A stretch of 21,632 nucleotides of DNA from a virus. Position 1 is the stretch's first letter. Every line of letters starts with the position of its first letter. The translations under genes were made by a program, and so were the position numbers. This document shows, in pieces, positions 12,990-21,628 of the stretch. The stretch spans positions 1-21,632 of the IMG/VR virus record IMGVR_UViG_3300000563_000029, one strand, 5' to 3'. The notes below the pieces were generated by a model. It made no database searches and was not told the DNA's origin. It saw nothing but the letters and a program-made list of their open reading frames with translations.

Positions 12990-14987
12990 ATGCCGATAAA
13001 CCCATACATTGAAATGGGGATACGCAAGCGGTCAAAAGAGCGCAAGTTGCGCAAGGAAATGTTCCGTAAGGGGTATTCTGAATATGAGATATATTCACGC
13101 AGGATTCCTGACTTTTCTACAGACAATGTAAAATATGAGGATTCTGTTGGCGGGCGTGTTAAGCGCGTAGGGATTTGGACAATCACTTCGGCGCACTACA
13201 GCGGTGGGCGCATACACCTTTACCAGTACTTGTGGTGTCTTGCCAACATGGGGTGTGAGTGCTGGCTTATAACTGACAGATACCCGACATGGGCGCGGGA
13301 TTACCCGCAGCTTGATAATATCCATATTCATATAGGGAAGGATGATTTGCTTCCGGGTGATTTGGATATTTGCATGTCAGACAGTAAGGGTGAGTTCGGC
13401 ATTCGCGCCATGGAGTATGCGAAGGAGCATGGGAGCAAGCTGGCTACAATGAACTTTGAGACGCCCAACTGGATTAACAGCTACGTGCCTGATACGTTGC
13501 CTGACATCGGGCATGATCGCATGGCGATATACAGGGACTCCGACATCATGCTTGCCAACAGCGAACTCAGCCTGAAATACGCGATAGAATACAGCAAGCG
13601 TGATGAAAGGAAGCTGGCGGGCGTTTTACCACCTGCAATAAACACATTTAGAGAGGGTGAAGTCACAGTTGCGCTTCCGAGGAGAAAATACGCTTTGTGG
13701 AGCGGTCGAGGGCAAAAATACAAGCAGGCTGATGTGGCGTTTGAGTCTGTGATGTCTATTGAGAAACCTTTTGACTTAGTGATGTTCGGAACTCCGCCGA
13801 ATGGATATGGGAGTTCTGTGCACAAGATTTACGGATACAAGAATTACAGTGATGCCGACAAGTTTTATCTGATGGAGAATGCTCATTTCGTGATAGCGCC
13901 TTCGTTGTTTGAGGGGTTCGGGATGGTTCCTTCTGAGGCATTGTCAGTTGGTACACCGTGCGTTGTGTATGACCTGCCGGTTTTGAGATGGGCTTACGGC
14001 GACCGCCTTGAATACGTGAAATGGAACAGACCGGAAGCGTTTAAGGCAAAGGTTCGTGAGCTTGCCTCAAAGCCGAAGAAAAAGGTTGAGCGGGCGAGAA
14101 AGTATGTGATTCAGTCATACAGCATAGATGCGATGCAGGAGCGTATCGAGCGGTTCCCGTATCACGCGATGAACAGGAAGAGTGTATCGGCTCACATGAT
14201 TGCGTATTCGTGCGCGGGGCTTGCGCCCTACGCTTTGGAGAGCGTGTATCCGCATGTTGATGAGATTATCATTGCATACGGGCCAGTGCCGCAGGGAAAG
14301 GGATGGCCGGAGGACGGGACACTTGAGGCTATCAGGGCGTTTGACGATCCTGATAAGAAGATTACGCTTGAGGTTCGGGACGCGTGGGAAGATAAGCTCC
14401 AGATGCGCCAGTGGTGCGCTGACAGGGTTACGGGCAATTACCACCTTGAGCTTGACGGTGACGAGATTTGGACGGGGCTTGACAATTGGGAGGTTGACTT
14501 CGGGACGCCGCGCTGGGTCAACTTCTGGCACGGGCCGGGACATTATATCACTGAAGGCAAGGACAGCGCCGGCCGCCGGTGGGGCAGGCCGATAGGTCGG
14601 GTAGGAAGCGGATGTCCGCATTGGCGCTGGTCGTGGTGGAGACCGCGTGACAGGTTTATTAAGCACACAAGGGTAACGGCTATGCCGAAGGAGATACCCT
14701 CGTTTGTAGAGCATAATCATACTGTTGCGAAAGAGAATCCTGATACTGTGATATGGCATTTGGGTCATGCGCTTCCGCGTTCACACGCAGAGAAGAAGCT
14801 GGCGTTTTATGAGGCGCGTGACGGTGCGCCGGATAACCGGAAGCGTGCCTGGCTCGATTGGAACGGTGAGACCGGTGAGTGCGGGGACGGGATAGTGCGC
14901 AAGGTTGTGTTCAAGCTTCCGGACATCGTTCAGAGAGCTTTCAATCATTTGGAGACGTGGGATGCCGACATCGAGCAAAGCATTTGA
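12990..14987 (+). CDS. Bifunctional glycosyltransferase (GT4-like plus GT2-like domains)
   Basis: A 665-residue protein, with start ATG 12990 and GGGAG eight bases upstream. Residues about 45-390 look like a GT-B-fold GT4 enzyme: an N-terminal strand VGIWTITSAHYSGG, then APSLFEGFGMVPSEALSVG (about 303-321) with the E-x7-E signature that binds the nucleotide-sugar donor. Residues about 392-665 look like a GT-A enzyme: SVSAHMIAYSCAGLAPYALESV, a metal-binding DGDE within LELDGDEIW (about 487-493), and a tryptophan-rich acceptor region. Two sugar transfers in one chain suggest consecutive steps on one glycan. It heads a cassette with a methyltransferase and a second glycosyltransferase, inside the virion gene cluster. 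Substrate unknown: a virion protein, host surface glycan or DNA are all possible. Confidence 0.85.
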   Translation: MPINPYIEMGIRKRSKERKLRKEMFRKGYSEYEIYSRRIPDFSTDNVKYEDSVGGRVKRVGIWTITSAHYSGGRIHLYQYLWCLANMGCECWLITDRYPTWARDYPQLDNIHIHIGKDDLLPGDLDICMSDSKGEFGIRAMEYAKEHGSKLATMNFETPNWINSYVPDTLPDIGHDRMAIYRDSDIMLANSELSLKYAIEYSKRDERKLAGVLPPAINTFREGEVTVALPRRKYALWSGRGQKYKQADVAFESVMSIEKPFDLVMFGTPPNGYGSSVHKIYGYKNYSDADKFYLMENAHFVIAPSLFEGFGMVPSEALSVGTPCVVYDLPVLRWAYGDRLEYVKWNRPEAFKAKVRELASKPKKKVERARKYVIQSYSIDAMQERIERFPYHAMNRKSVSAHMIAYSCAGLAPYALESVYPHVDEIIIAYGPVPQGKGWPEDGTLEAIRAFDDPDKKITLEVRDAWEDKLQMRQWCADRVTGNYHLELDGDEIWTGLDNWEVDFGTPRWVNFWHGPGHYITEGKDSAGRRWGRPIGRVGSGCPHWRWSWWRPRDRFIKHTRVTAMPKEIPSFVEHNHTVAKENPDTVIWHLGHALPRSHAEKKLAFYEARDGAPDNRKRAWLDWNGETGECGDGIVRKVVFKLPDIVQRAFNHLETWDADIEQSI

Positions 14988-15516
14988 CGCCCGCATATCG
15001 GATTTGCTGAGGAGTATAAATCCTGCAAGAGTTTTGGACGTTGGCGCAGGAAGCGGGAAATACGGCAAGCTGGTTCGCCAGACCTGCGGGGATGCTGTGG
15101 AAACGACGGCTCTGGAAATAGACAAAGGATATCCAGAAGCGTATGACTTGATTCGTCATTATAGAGATGTTCTCACAGAAAGCGTTGTGGGGTTTTTTGA
15201 TGTTCACGGTCGTGAGGCGCTGACGTTTGACTTGATAATCGCTGGTGACGTTTTACAGAACATGAAAAAAAGCGATGGTGTGGACTGCTTGCACGAGTGG
15301 TGCCGACGCGCAGAGCATGTTATTGTAGTGGTGCCGCTGGATATTTGTCAGATAATCCCCGGCGCGCCGCACGAGTCGTTTAGATCGTTCTGGGGTGCTG
15401 TGGATTTTGAATACTGGCTGCCTGAAATCGAGATACAGCCGATACCAGACGGGCGGTTCAAGGGTTGTCGGCAGATGTATGTTCATATAAAAAACGAGAA
15501 ACCGGAGATAACATGA
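14962..15516 (+). CDS. SAM-dependent methyltransferase
   Basis: A 184-residue class I methyltransferase, with start ATG 14962 (GGAG seven bases upstream), overlapping the glycosyltransferase gene by 26 bases. The SAM-binding motif I is ARVLDVGAGSGKYGKLV (residues about 22-38). An acidic residue after the second strand appears in TTALEIDKGYP, and the motif IV region is FDLIIAGDVLQNM. Downstream, PLDICQIIPGAPHE and SFWGAVDFEYW resemble small-molecule or sugar methyltransferases rather than DNA methyltransferases; no DPPY or PC motif is present. Context suggests methylation of a sugar placed by the neighbouring enzymes. Confidence 0.83.
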   Translation: MPTSSKAFDARISDLLRSINPARVLDVGAGSGKYGKLVRQTCGDAVETTALEIDKGYPEAYDLIRHYRDVLTESVVGFFDVHGREALTFDLIIAGDVLQNMKKSDGVDCLHEWCRRAEHVIVVVPLDICQIIPGAPHESFRSFWGAVDFEYWLPEIEIQPIPDGRFKGCRQMYVHIKNEKPEIT

Positions 15517-16238
15517 ACAGCGTTAGTGTTGTGATACCAGCATATCGTGCTGAAAGGTTTGTGAAGCGGTGCTTTGATTCTATCGCACAGCAGACAGTGA
15601 TGCCTGATGAGATTGTGGTTGTGGTTGACGGGTGTGAACGGACTCTTGGCGCACTTGAGGCGGCGGTAACACCCAGGGTTAAACCGAACTTAGCAACTCT
15701 CACAAGGGTTATATGGCTTCCGGAGAACCTTGGAGCTGAATCGATCGGGCGCGTTTACAATATCGGCATGATTTGCGCACGCGGCGATACGGTAATGTTC
15801 TTTGACGTTGACGATGAGATGATGCCGCATTACGTTGAGAGTATGCTCGGCATAGTAAATGATGGTGATTTTGCGGTAGCAAGGCAGGTGGTATACCAGA
15901 ATGGCGAGGTTAAGAATCCGAACTTTGTGTGTTCGTGCATTGCCGGATCGAGGGTGTCTCTGATGAGCGCTGGAGGGTACGAGCCCTGGCCGTGCGAGGA
16001 GGACAGCGAGTTTATCCACAGACTAAGGCAAATGGGATATACGGTCAGGCCGCCCGGAGAGCACAATATGGTAAGAAACAAAGAGGAAGGAAGCATAACG
16101 TTGTCGGAGCGCACCGGCATCGGGACTGACCTTCAACAGAGTTATTATCGTCTTCGTGAGAGTCGCAAGAAAAAGCCTGTAGTGCCTGACAGCATAGCAA
16201 TCGGCAAGTTTGTTGAACTGTATTTGTTCGAGGATTAA
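15513..16238 (+). CDS. GT2-family glycosyltransferase
   Basis: A 241-residue protein starting at ATG 15513 in a four-base ATGA overlap with the methyltransferase gene, GGAG upstream. The N-terminus NSVSVVIPAYRAERFVKRCFDSI is the classic GT2 start. VVVDGCE and DVDDEMM (residues about 97-103) provide the nucleotide- and metal-binding aspartates (DxD), and WPCEEDSEF (about 160-168) supplies the catalytic ED pair expected after the acceptor loop. There is no membrane segment, so it is cytosolic. It probably adds a further sugar in the same pathway as the fused enzyme. Confidence 0.88.
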   Translation: MNSVSVVIPAYRAERFVKRCFDSIAQQTVMPDEIVVVVDGCERTLGALEAAVTPRVKPNLATLTRVIWLPENLGAESIGRVYNIGMICARGDTVMFFDVDDEMMPHYVESMLGIVNDGDFAVARQVVYQNGEVKNPNFVCSCIAGSRVSLMSAGGYEPWPCEEDSEFIHRLRQMGYTVRPPGEHNMVRNKEEGSITLSERTGIGTDLQQSYYRLRESRKKKPVVPDSIAIGKFVELYLFED

Positions 16239-16243
16239 AGACA

Positions 16244-17203
16244 ATGAGTTTCTATTGGGATAAGCTGTGGTATGAAGTCCAGCAGATGATAGGCATTATC
16301 AACATGCAGGAGAATCCTGATGATTTCCGGCGCATATCTACTATCATCGAGAGCGGATACAAGCAGTTCATATATCCGCCGCCTATACATCAGACACGAG
16401 GCCGTGCGTATGTGTGGAGCTTTCTCAGGCCGATAGAGGACGTTACCACAACCGAAGACGAGCAGTATATTGACTTGCCCGCAGATTTTGCGTCGATGAA
16501 CACCAATATGACATTCACCGGCGAACGGTATTCTGCTGTAGAGTATGTGTCGGTTGAGCGGATGCGTAAGCTCCGCCAGGCGTTTGACCGCACAGGACGT
16601 CCGCAGTATTTCGCACTTGCGGTTGACCAGAGCGGAACACAACGGGTTTGGATGTGGCCTACGCCAGATGCGCAGTATGAGCTTGCATATCAGTATGAGC
16701 GCATCCCGGAGGTTTCGCTTGAAGAGATTCATTCAGGGAATGGGACGCTCACTGTGAATGCCGACACCACGCTTGAGATAGAGGCGGACCAGGCCGGTGA
16801 CATCTCGGCTGGCGACATGGTGCGGGTAACGCAAGACGGCCTTCACACACTCTGTGAGGTGCTAAGTGTGGACGAAGGTGCAGACACCCTAACCATAGCT
16901 GGAAATGCGAACCTTGAGAGCGGTGATGCACAATACAGGGTTTTCCCGGAGAATCCTGTGGTGCTTTGCAGGGAGCCTTACCATGAAGTGGTTCTTGCAT
17001 CGGTGTTGAGCATTGCGGAGCAGCGGGTCGAGGAGATGCCCGGACAGCACATGCAGCGGTTCCTTGAGATACTTCTGCCGGCGGCAATATCGCGAGATCA
17101 GACTGCAAATGCGCCGAGGCGGCTTGGCGGCGAGTTCGAGGGGGGGGCGATTGTCGGACGAGCGCCTGAGAGAGTGTTTTGGAATGGGGTTGAGATACTA
17201 TAA
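16244..17203 (+). CDS. Head-tail adaptor protein (podovirus type)
   Basis: A 319-residue protein starting at ATG 16244, five bases after the glycosyltransferase stop. The pattern near residues 30-70 (IIESGYKQFIYPPPI, then WSFLRP and YIDLPADFASM) followed by GRPQYFALAVDQSG and WPTPDAQYELAYQYERIP recurs in adaptor or tail-tubular-A-like proteins that sit below the portal. Residues about 165-225 look like an extra small beta-barrel (ISAGDMVRVTQDG, ADTLTIAGNANLESGD) inserted before the conserved helical C-terminus. The position just before the nozzle gene matches the T7 order gp11-gp12. The stop overlaps the next ATG (TAATG). Confidence 0.75.
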   Translation: MSFYWDKLWYEVQQMIGIINMQENPDDFRRISTIIESGYKQFIYPPPIHQTRGRAYVWSFLRPIEDVTTTEDEQYIDLPADFASMNTNMTFTGERYSAVEYVSVERMRKLRQAFDRTGRPQYFALAVDQSGTQRVWMWPTPDAQYELAYQYERIPEVSLEEIHSGNGTLTVNADTTLEIEADQAGDISAGDMVRVTQDGLHTLCEVLSVDEGADTLTIAGNANLESGDAQYRVFPENPVVLCREPYHEVVLASVLSIAEQRVEEMPGQHMQRFLEILLPAAISRDQTANAPRRLGGEFEGGAIVGRAPERVFWNGVEIL

Positions 17204-20013
17204 TGCCACAAAACATCATAGAGTGGCCGTTTCCTTTGCAGGGTTTGAATAAAGCTGCGCCATATCGTGCAGATCTTTCTTTGCATAGCCCTGATTTGGC
17301 TAATGTACGCGCGTGGGATATTGTGGAGACGGGCGAGGGAGACCGCAGGGAACGAAGGGCACGTGGCGGGCAAAGAGGCGGATTTGAATATGCTACCGGT
17401 AATTATGGAAACATAATTGATATTACTACCCTGACAAGCCGACATCTTACAGGGGGGGCAGGAATTGTTTTTGCAGTAGAGGATGGCATATACCTTGGCA
17501 GCAGCCCGGCAACGCTGGAAAAGGTTTTTGATCCCGAGGATCATCTTGAAATCACCAACTTACCGGCTACCCGGCTTGTGTCGCATACGGGCCGTGTATA
17601 TGTTACTCCGTATGGAGACTTTGATGGACTGGTCATATACTATGATACCGATACAGATGAATGGGCGTGGGAAGACCTGGTGCCTACAACCGGCGTGTTT
17701 CCAAGTCAATCAAGAGCTGTTTGTGTGTATCGAAGGAGGATAGTTGTCGGGGGCACTTTGTCCAACCCCTATAATTGGTATATGAGCAGGGTGGATGACC
17801 CTTTGGATTGGGATTATACACAAACCGACATGTCCGCAGCAGTGTCAGGTCCGAGGGTGGGTGATACGATAACCGCTGTTGTGCCGCTTCAGAATGACTA
17901 CCTTTTAATGGCTTCTCGGCACTCACTTTTTCTTTTCTCCGGTGACCCGATGGCCGGTGGGACTATGGATGTTCTGTCCGAGGATGTAGGAATACATAGC
18001 CGGTTCTCTTGGTGTATCGACGACAGGCGAACAGTTTACTTTTCTAACGGGCATGACGTTTTCTTTTTTAATACAACTGAAGGTCTCCAGGAGCTATCGT
18101 CGGGTGTTGTCCCAGATATGTTCAAGGAAATAGAACAGCCTTACGATATTGCAATGTCTTTCGACCCGGACAACAAAGGCGTATATGCCATACAAAGTGG
18201 CGTTCAAGACAGTAGGATGTGGTTTTTTGATTTCAGGACAGCAGGGATTTTCCCCGACAGCATAAATAGATCTACTGTAGAGGGGAGTTTTACATCTGCT
18301 GTCTTTACAGAAACGCCGCATCCAGACCCGGATAGTTACGATCACCAAATTACAAACTGGAAAGAACTTTACGAGATACGTGACCATCCCGCCCACACTC
18401 ATATTATCATGAACGACTTAAATACGAGCACAGTGGGATACGAAGAATACGGAGCCAAATGGGAACCGTTTGTTTTCGACCAAGACGGAGAGATAAACGG
18501 GGATTGGAATTACATAATTGGGTTGAAGTGCATACACCCAGACACGGACAATGTGGGGTTTTTTTCAAGAGTAGGACGCGAGGTACATGCATCAGAAAGC
18601 ACGCTTGTACGGAACCTTTTACTTGAGGATGTTACGGTTGTCGGCAGGGATAGAGTGGGAGGATTGTGCGGATTCTATTATAAGCCGGGTCATCCCACAG
18701 GGGCGGACACCTGTATAAGCCGGTGCTATGTCTCAGGATCTGTTTCGGGAAGAGATGATGTTGGAGGTATGATAGGGCGCCAGTCTCACACATTTCGCGC
18801 AATACATTGCGGGTTTTTGGGTCTTGTTAGGGGGCGAAACCATGTGGGAGGTGTTTATGGTTACTTCCGAAATGAACATGCTCCAGCGGCCAGAGGACAC
18901 GCTACAAATTTGTTCGCGGAAGCGATTGTGTCTGGCTCCAGCTATGTTGGCGGGTTTGCCGGGCGAACACATTATATCCACACTATTTCCAACAATTACG
19001 CAGAGTGCTCTGTCAGCGGTTCTAATTACGTTGGTGGGTTTGTCGGCGGCGACACGAAGGCTGGCTTTCAGATGTTAAATAATTATTGTTCAAGCAGGAT
19101 AAACATGCCGTATAAGGGTGTTTTTTTGGGGGCGTGGTCTGCCGGTGGCTATGACGCTGGTGCTATAGTTGTTCACTATGCGCAGTATTGGCTATCTAAT
19201 ACATATACCGACCTCCCACCTGGATGGGGCGATGCTTGGGATTCGGTCGGTTTTTACGGGCCATTTATTTCTTATATGGATTACCCAGGCTTCCCCTACG
19301 TTGACCGGGACAACTTTTATAATTCTGACAAAGAGGAAAAGGCGACTTATTATGATGCTCACCTTGGGAAAGAGAGAGAACATGCGACTCCGGCAACAAC
19401 GTCTCAGCTCAGGGAAATAACAACTTTTAATGACCCGAATCTTGATTATCCGTGGGATATAGAGGCAGAAAATGATTACACGGATGAAGCGTGGTCTATT
19501 GATGATGGGAATGATTTCCCGAGGATACCGGCCCCTTCGTTTGAATACTATTTTCTCACAGGGCAGCATGTCACTGACGTTTTCTTCTTTGATACGGAAC
19601 AGCCTGCGTGGCGTGGTTTATATATGGTAACATCATTTGGCGCACTCGCAAGGATGCAAGATGACAATGATATAGATTTCGATGAATTTGACATACATTC
19701 GTATGTTGTTTATCCGCCCCGTCGATCTGCGGGAAGTGAGATGGCGATAGGCACTATACGAAAGTTGTGGTTGGTAATGGACGAAAACAGCGATGATATA
19801 AATTATGAAATCATGTCCGGCGACACATACCAAAATGTATTACTTGGGCGAGATAATGCAATCTCCGGGCGAACAAGGGGAGGGGGACGCCAGCAGATAC
19901 ATATACAAAGGATGAGGTCTCCGGTTGTAGCATTAAAAGTAACAGGGCGCGCCGGCAAGTGGGCTATTGAAAGTGTTCTTGCAGAATCGCGGGTGAGCGG
20001 GAGGCAGAAATAA
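17203..20013 (+). CDS. Tail nozzle protein (T7 gp12-like) with an inserted GLUG-repeat domain
   Basis: A 936-residue protein. Residues 1 to about 375 and 777-936 read as the beta-propeller-like tail nozzle: FPLQGLNKAAPYRADL near the start, then strings of strands such as GRVYVTPYG, RRIVVGGTLSNPYNWYMSRVDDPLDWD, DYLLMASRHSLFLFSGDP and, after the insert, YYFLTGQHVTDVFFFD and RGLYMVTSFGALARMQDD. Residues about 380-776 have the full layout of bacterial GLUG proteins: an opening ITNWKELYEIRDHP, five VGG(L/M/V/F)xG repeats at about 478, 517, 546, 580 and 608, and the closing WSIDDGNDFPRI. The insert probably projects from the tail tip and binds the host surface. ATG 17203 overlaps the preceding stop. 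It is long compared with T7 gp12 (about 790 residues), owing to the insert. Confidence 0.8.
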   Translation: MPQNIIEWPFPLQGLNKAAPYRADLSLHSPDLANVRAWDIVETGEGDRRERRARGGQRGGFEYATGNYGNIIDITTLTSRHLTGGAGIVFAVEDGIYLGSSPATLEKVFDPEDHLEITNLPATRLVSHTGRVYVTPYGDFDGLVIYYDTDTDEWAWEDLVPTTGVFPSQSRAVCVYRRRIVVGGTLSNPYNWYMSRVDDPLDWDYTQTDMSAAVSGPRVGDTITAVVPLQNDYLLMASRHSLFLFSGDPMAGGTMDVLSEDVGIHSRFSWCIDDRRTVYFSNGHDVFFFNTTEGLQELSSGVVPDMFKEIEQPYDIAMSFDPDNKGVYAIQSGVQDSRMWFFDFRTAGIFPDSINRSTVEGSFTSAVFTETPHPDPDSYDHQITNWKELYEIRDHPAHTHIIMNDLNTSTVGYEEYGAKWEPFVFDQDGEINGDWNYIIGLKCIHPDTDNVGFFSRVGREVHASESTLVRNLLLEDVTVVGRDRVGGLCGFYYKPGHPTGADTCISRCYVSGSVSGRDDVGGMIGRQSHTFRAIHCGFLGLVRGRNHVGGVYGYFRNEHAPAARGHATNLFAEAIVSGSSYVGGFAGRTHYIHTISNNYAECSVSGSNYVGGFVGGDTKAGFQMLNNYCSSRINMPYKGVFLGAWSAGGYDAGAIVVHYAQYWLSNTYTDLPPGWGDAWDSVGFYGPFISYMDYPGFPYVDRDNFYNSDKEEKATYYDAHLGKEREHATPATTSQLREITTFNDPNLDYPWDIEAENDYTDEAWSIDDGNDFPRIPAPSFEYYFLTGQHVTDVFFFDTEQPAWRGLYMVTSFGALARMQDDNDIDFDEFDIHSYVVYPPRRSAGSEMAIGTIRKLWLVMDENSDDINYEIMSGDTYQNVLLGRDNAISGRTRGGGRQQIHIQRMRSPVVALKVTGRAGKWAIESVLAESRVSGRQK

Positions 20014-20351
20014 TGCCGGAAAGGTTAATCACATCACCAAGAACTGAAGAAGAGCGACGCAGGAACTGGCAATTATTGTCCAAAATTCTTACCGACCTAA
20101 CTGCCGCAGACATCAACGTTTTAGAAGAAAACATGAGCGACCTGATGAGGCGATTTCTCGATACAGACAATTCTATCATTGATTGGACGAATACCCACGA
20201 AAACTTTACAACATCCGGCAGCGGACAATACGGAGATGATGTTACTATTGACGATAACGGGAAAGGATTGGTCGTAACAAGCCCGGACGGGCTAACAACA
20301 AAGAGAATAGGGATAGACAATGACGGCAACGTCGTTGTCTCTGATATATGA
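20013..20351 (+). CDS. Small tail-associated protein
   Basis: A 112-residue protein whose ATG 20013 overlaps the nozzle stop, with GGAGG nine bases upstream. Residues 1-50 are helical and charged (TEEERRRNWQLLSKILTDL), and the C-terminal half is strand-like. The ending GLTTKRIGIDNDGNVVV resembles a short motif found at attachment ends of phage tail components. It probably sits on or near the nozzle. No definite family is known to me. Confidence 0.6.
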   Translation: MPERLITSPRTEEERRRNWQLLSKILTDLTAADINVLEENMSDLMRRFLDTDNSIIDWTNTHENFTTSGSGQYGDDVTIDDNGKGLVVTSPDGLTTKRIGIDNDGNVVVSDI

Positions 20352-20800
20352 TACGAGAGGCTAAAATATCAGACGCCGCCGAATTGTATGCAATGGAACA
20401 TGATATAGTATATAATGGATTTGAGGCGCTTGGAATGAAGGTTGACATTGACAGCTTGGTATGCTCTATCTTGCATGATATTAAAGACGAGTCTGCTATC
20501 GTAATCGTTGCAGAACTCGGCGGGAATCTCAAGGGGATAATGGTCACTCATCTGAGATATAATTATTTTAATATAAATCAGAAGATAGGCTCCATTATTA
20601 TGTGGAATGTTACCGAAGACGCGCGGCGAACTCTGGTACCCTGTAGAATGTTTCGCGAGATGGCTCGTATATGCAAAGGGGCAGGTTGCGATATGGTTGA
20701 TGCCGCATACACTGAAGGGCATTCACCGCCGGAGCTTGCAAGGGTTTATGAAAAGTTGGGTATGACAAAAGTAGAAACTCTTTACAGAATGGAGGTATGA
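20348..20800 (+). CDS. GNAT-family N-acetyltransferase
   Basis: A 150-residue protein with a four-base ATGA overlap onto the preceding gene. It begins with the GNAT-type opening MIREAKISDAAELYAME, has the central strand SAIVIVAELGGNLKGIMV, an acetyl-CoA-binding region at about 96-112 (degenerate, ARRTLVPCRMFREMARICKGAG instead of a clean RxxGxG) and the closing strand and helix ARVYEKLGMTKVETLYRMEV. Phages sometimes carry such genes among virion genes; targets are usually unknown. The degenerate loop may mean weak or altered cofactor binding. Confidence 0.75.
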   Translation: MIREAKISDAAELYAMEHDIVYNGFEALGMKVDIDSLVCSILHDIKDESAIVIVAELGGNLKGIMVTHLRYNYFNINQKIGSIIMWNVTEDARRTLVPCRMFREMARICKGAGCDMVDAAYTEGHSPPELARVYEKLGMTKVETLYRMEV

Positions 20801-20801
20801 C

Positions 20802-21185
20802 ATGAGTGGCAGAGATTATACATACGCATATCATGAGCCACCTGATATGCGGGGAGACTGGATGGAACGCAGGGCAGAAGGGCTTGAGGGGCGTGGTGAG
20901 GCACGAGCAGCCGAGATGCGAGCACGTCTTGAGGCAGAGGGATATGATGAGGAAACCATATCACGGATGCTTGCAGAATATGGTGCCCTTACTGCCGAGG
21001 AGCACAGGCGCGGCGATATTGCGGCAGATATTATACATTTTGAGCATGGACAACCGGTGTTTACACAACGTGAAGACCCGTGGCGTCAGCTTGCCCAGAG
21101 ACTTGTAGGAATGGGCGGGCAGATTGGTGCGCAGAACATAGGTATGCAACTTGGTCAGAGAACGCCTGGCACACGTGAAAATTAG
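20802..21185 (+). CDS. Probable internal virion protein, small
   Basis: A 127-residue protein starting at ATG 20802, with GGAGG six bases upstream and inside the end of the acetyltransferase gene. It is mostly charged helix (WMERRAEGLEGRGEARAAEMRARLEAEGY) and ends with a glycine- and glutamine-rich helix (LVGMGGQIGAQNIGMQLGQ). Helical proteins with such tails, encoded after the nozzle, are often ejected into the host with the DNA. There is no direct family evidence, so the role is inferred from composition and position. Confidence 0.55.
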   Translation: MSGRDYTYAYHEPPDMRGDWMERRAEGLEGRGEARAAEMRARLEAEGYDEETISRMLAEYGALTAEEHRRGDIAADIIHFEHGQPVFTQREDPWRQLAQRLVGMGGQIGAQNIGMQLGQRTPGTREN

Positions 21186-21199
21186 GAGGGTAATATACT

Positions 21200-21625
21200 A
21201 TGAGCAGTAGAAGCTCGCCAGAATGGCAAATGCCGCCAAGATCATACCGAAGGGGTGTCAGGGCCGAGACAAAAGCCCGCGTAGAGGACGTAGAGAGAAT
21301 GTTTGACCACCGCAGGTCAGCCATGCAGCAGCACATGGTTGGAACAGGGCTTGCGGGGACTACGGCACAGGAATCTGCGTATTTTGAAATCGAGCGTGAG
21401 CGCGAACAGTCGATCCGAGAGGCTGAATTTGCGGGAATGTCTGCATATTACGGGCTTGCGCAACCTTATCATAAGCCGGGTGGCGCATCTTCAGCAGATA
21501 GGTGGACAGGTGCTGCCACCGGCGCCGTGTCTGGCGCAATGATGGGCGGAAGTGTTGGCGGATGGTGGGGCGCTGGCGTAGGTGCAGTGGTAGGCGCAGG
21601 GCTTGGTTACTTTGCCGCAGGATAG
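21200..21625 (+). CDS. Probable ejection (internal virion) protein with glycine-zipper tail
   Basis: A 141-residue protein from ATG 21200 with AGGAGG ten bases upstream. Residues 15-90 are a charged helix (RAETKARVEDVERMFDHRR and YFEIEREREQSIREAEF). Residues about 104-141 form a glycine-zipper membrane segment (GAATGAVSGAMMGG, GVGAVVGAGLGYF). Such tails occur in phage ejection proteins that insert into the host envelope to form a DNA channel. The pairing with the preceding helical protein supports this. Holin or assembly roles are less likely because of the long hydrophilic helix. Confidence 0.65.
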   Translation: MSSRSSPEWQMPPRSYRRGVRAETKARVEDVERMFDHRRSAMQQHMVGTGLAGTTAQESAYFEIEREREQSIREAEFAGMSAYYGLAQPYHKPGGASSADRWTGAATGAVSGAMMGGSVGGWWGAGVGAVVGAGLGYFAAG

Positions 21626-21628
21626 GAG
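21624..21628 (+). promoter_or_regulatory. Ribosome-binding site for a gene beyond the right edge
   Basis: AGGAG overlaps the stop codon of the last gene and lies four bases from the window end. It implies that the next plus-strand gene starts within about ten bases outside the window, so the operon continues. Confidence 0.55.
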
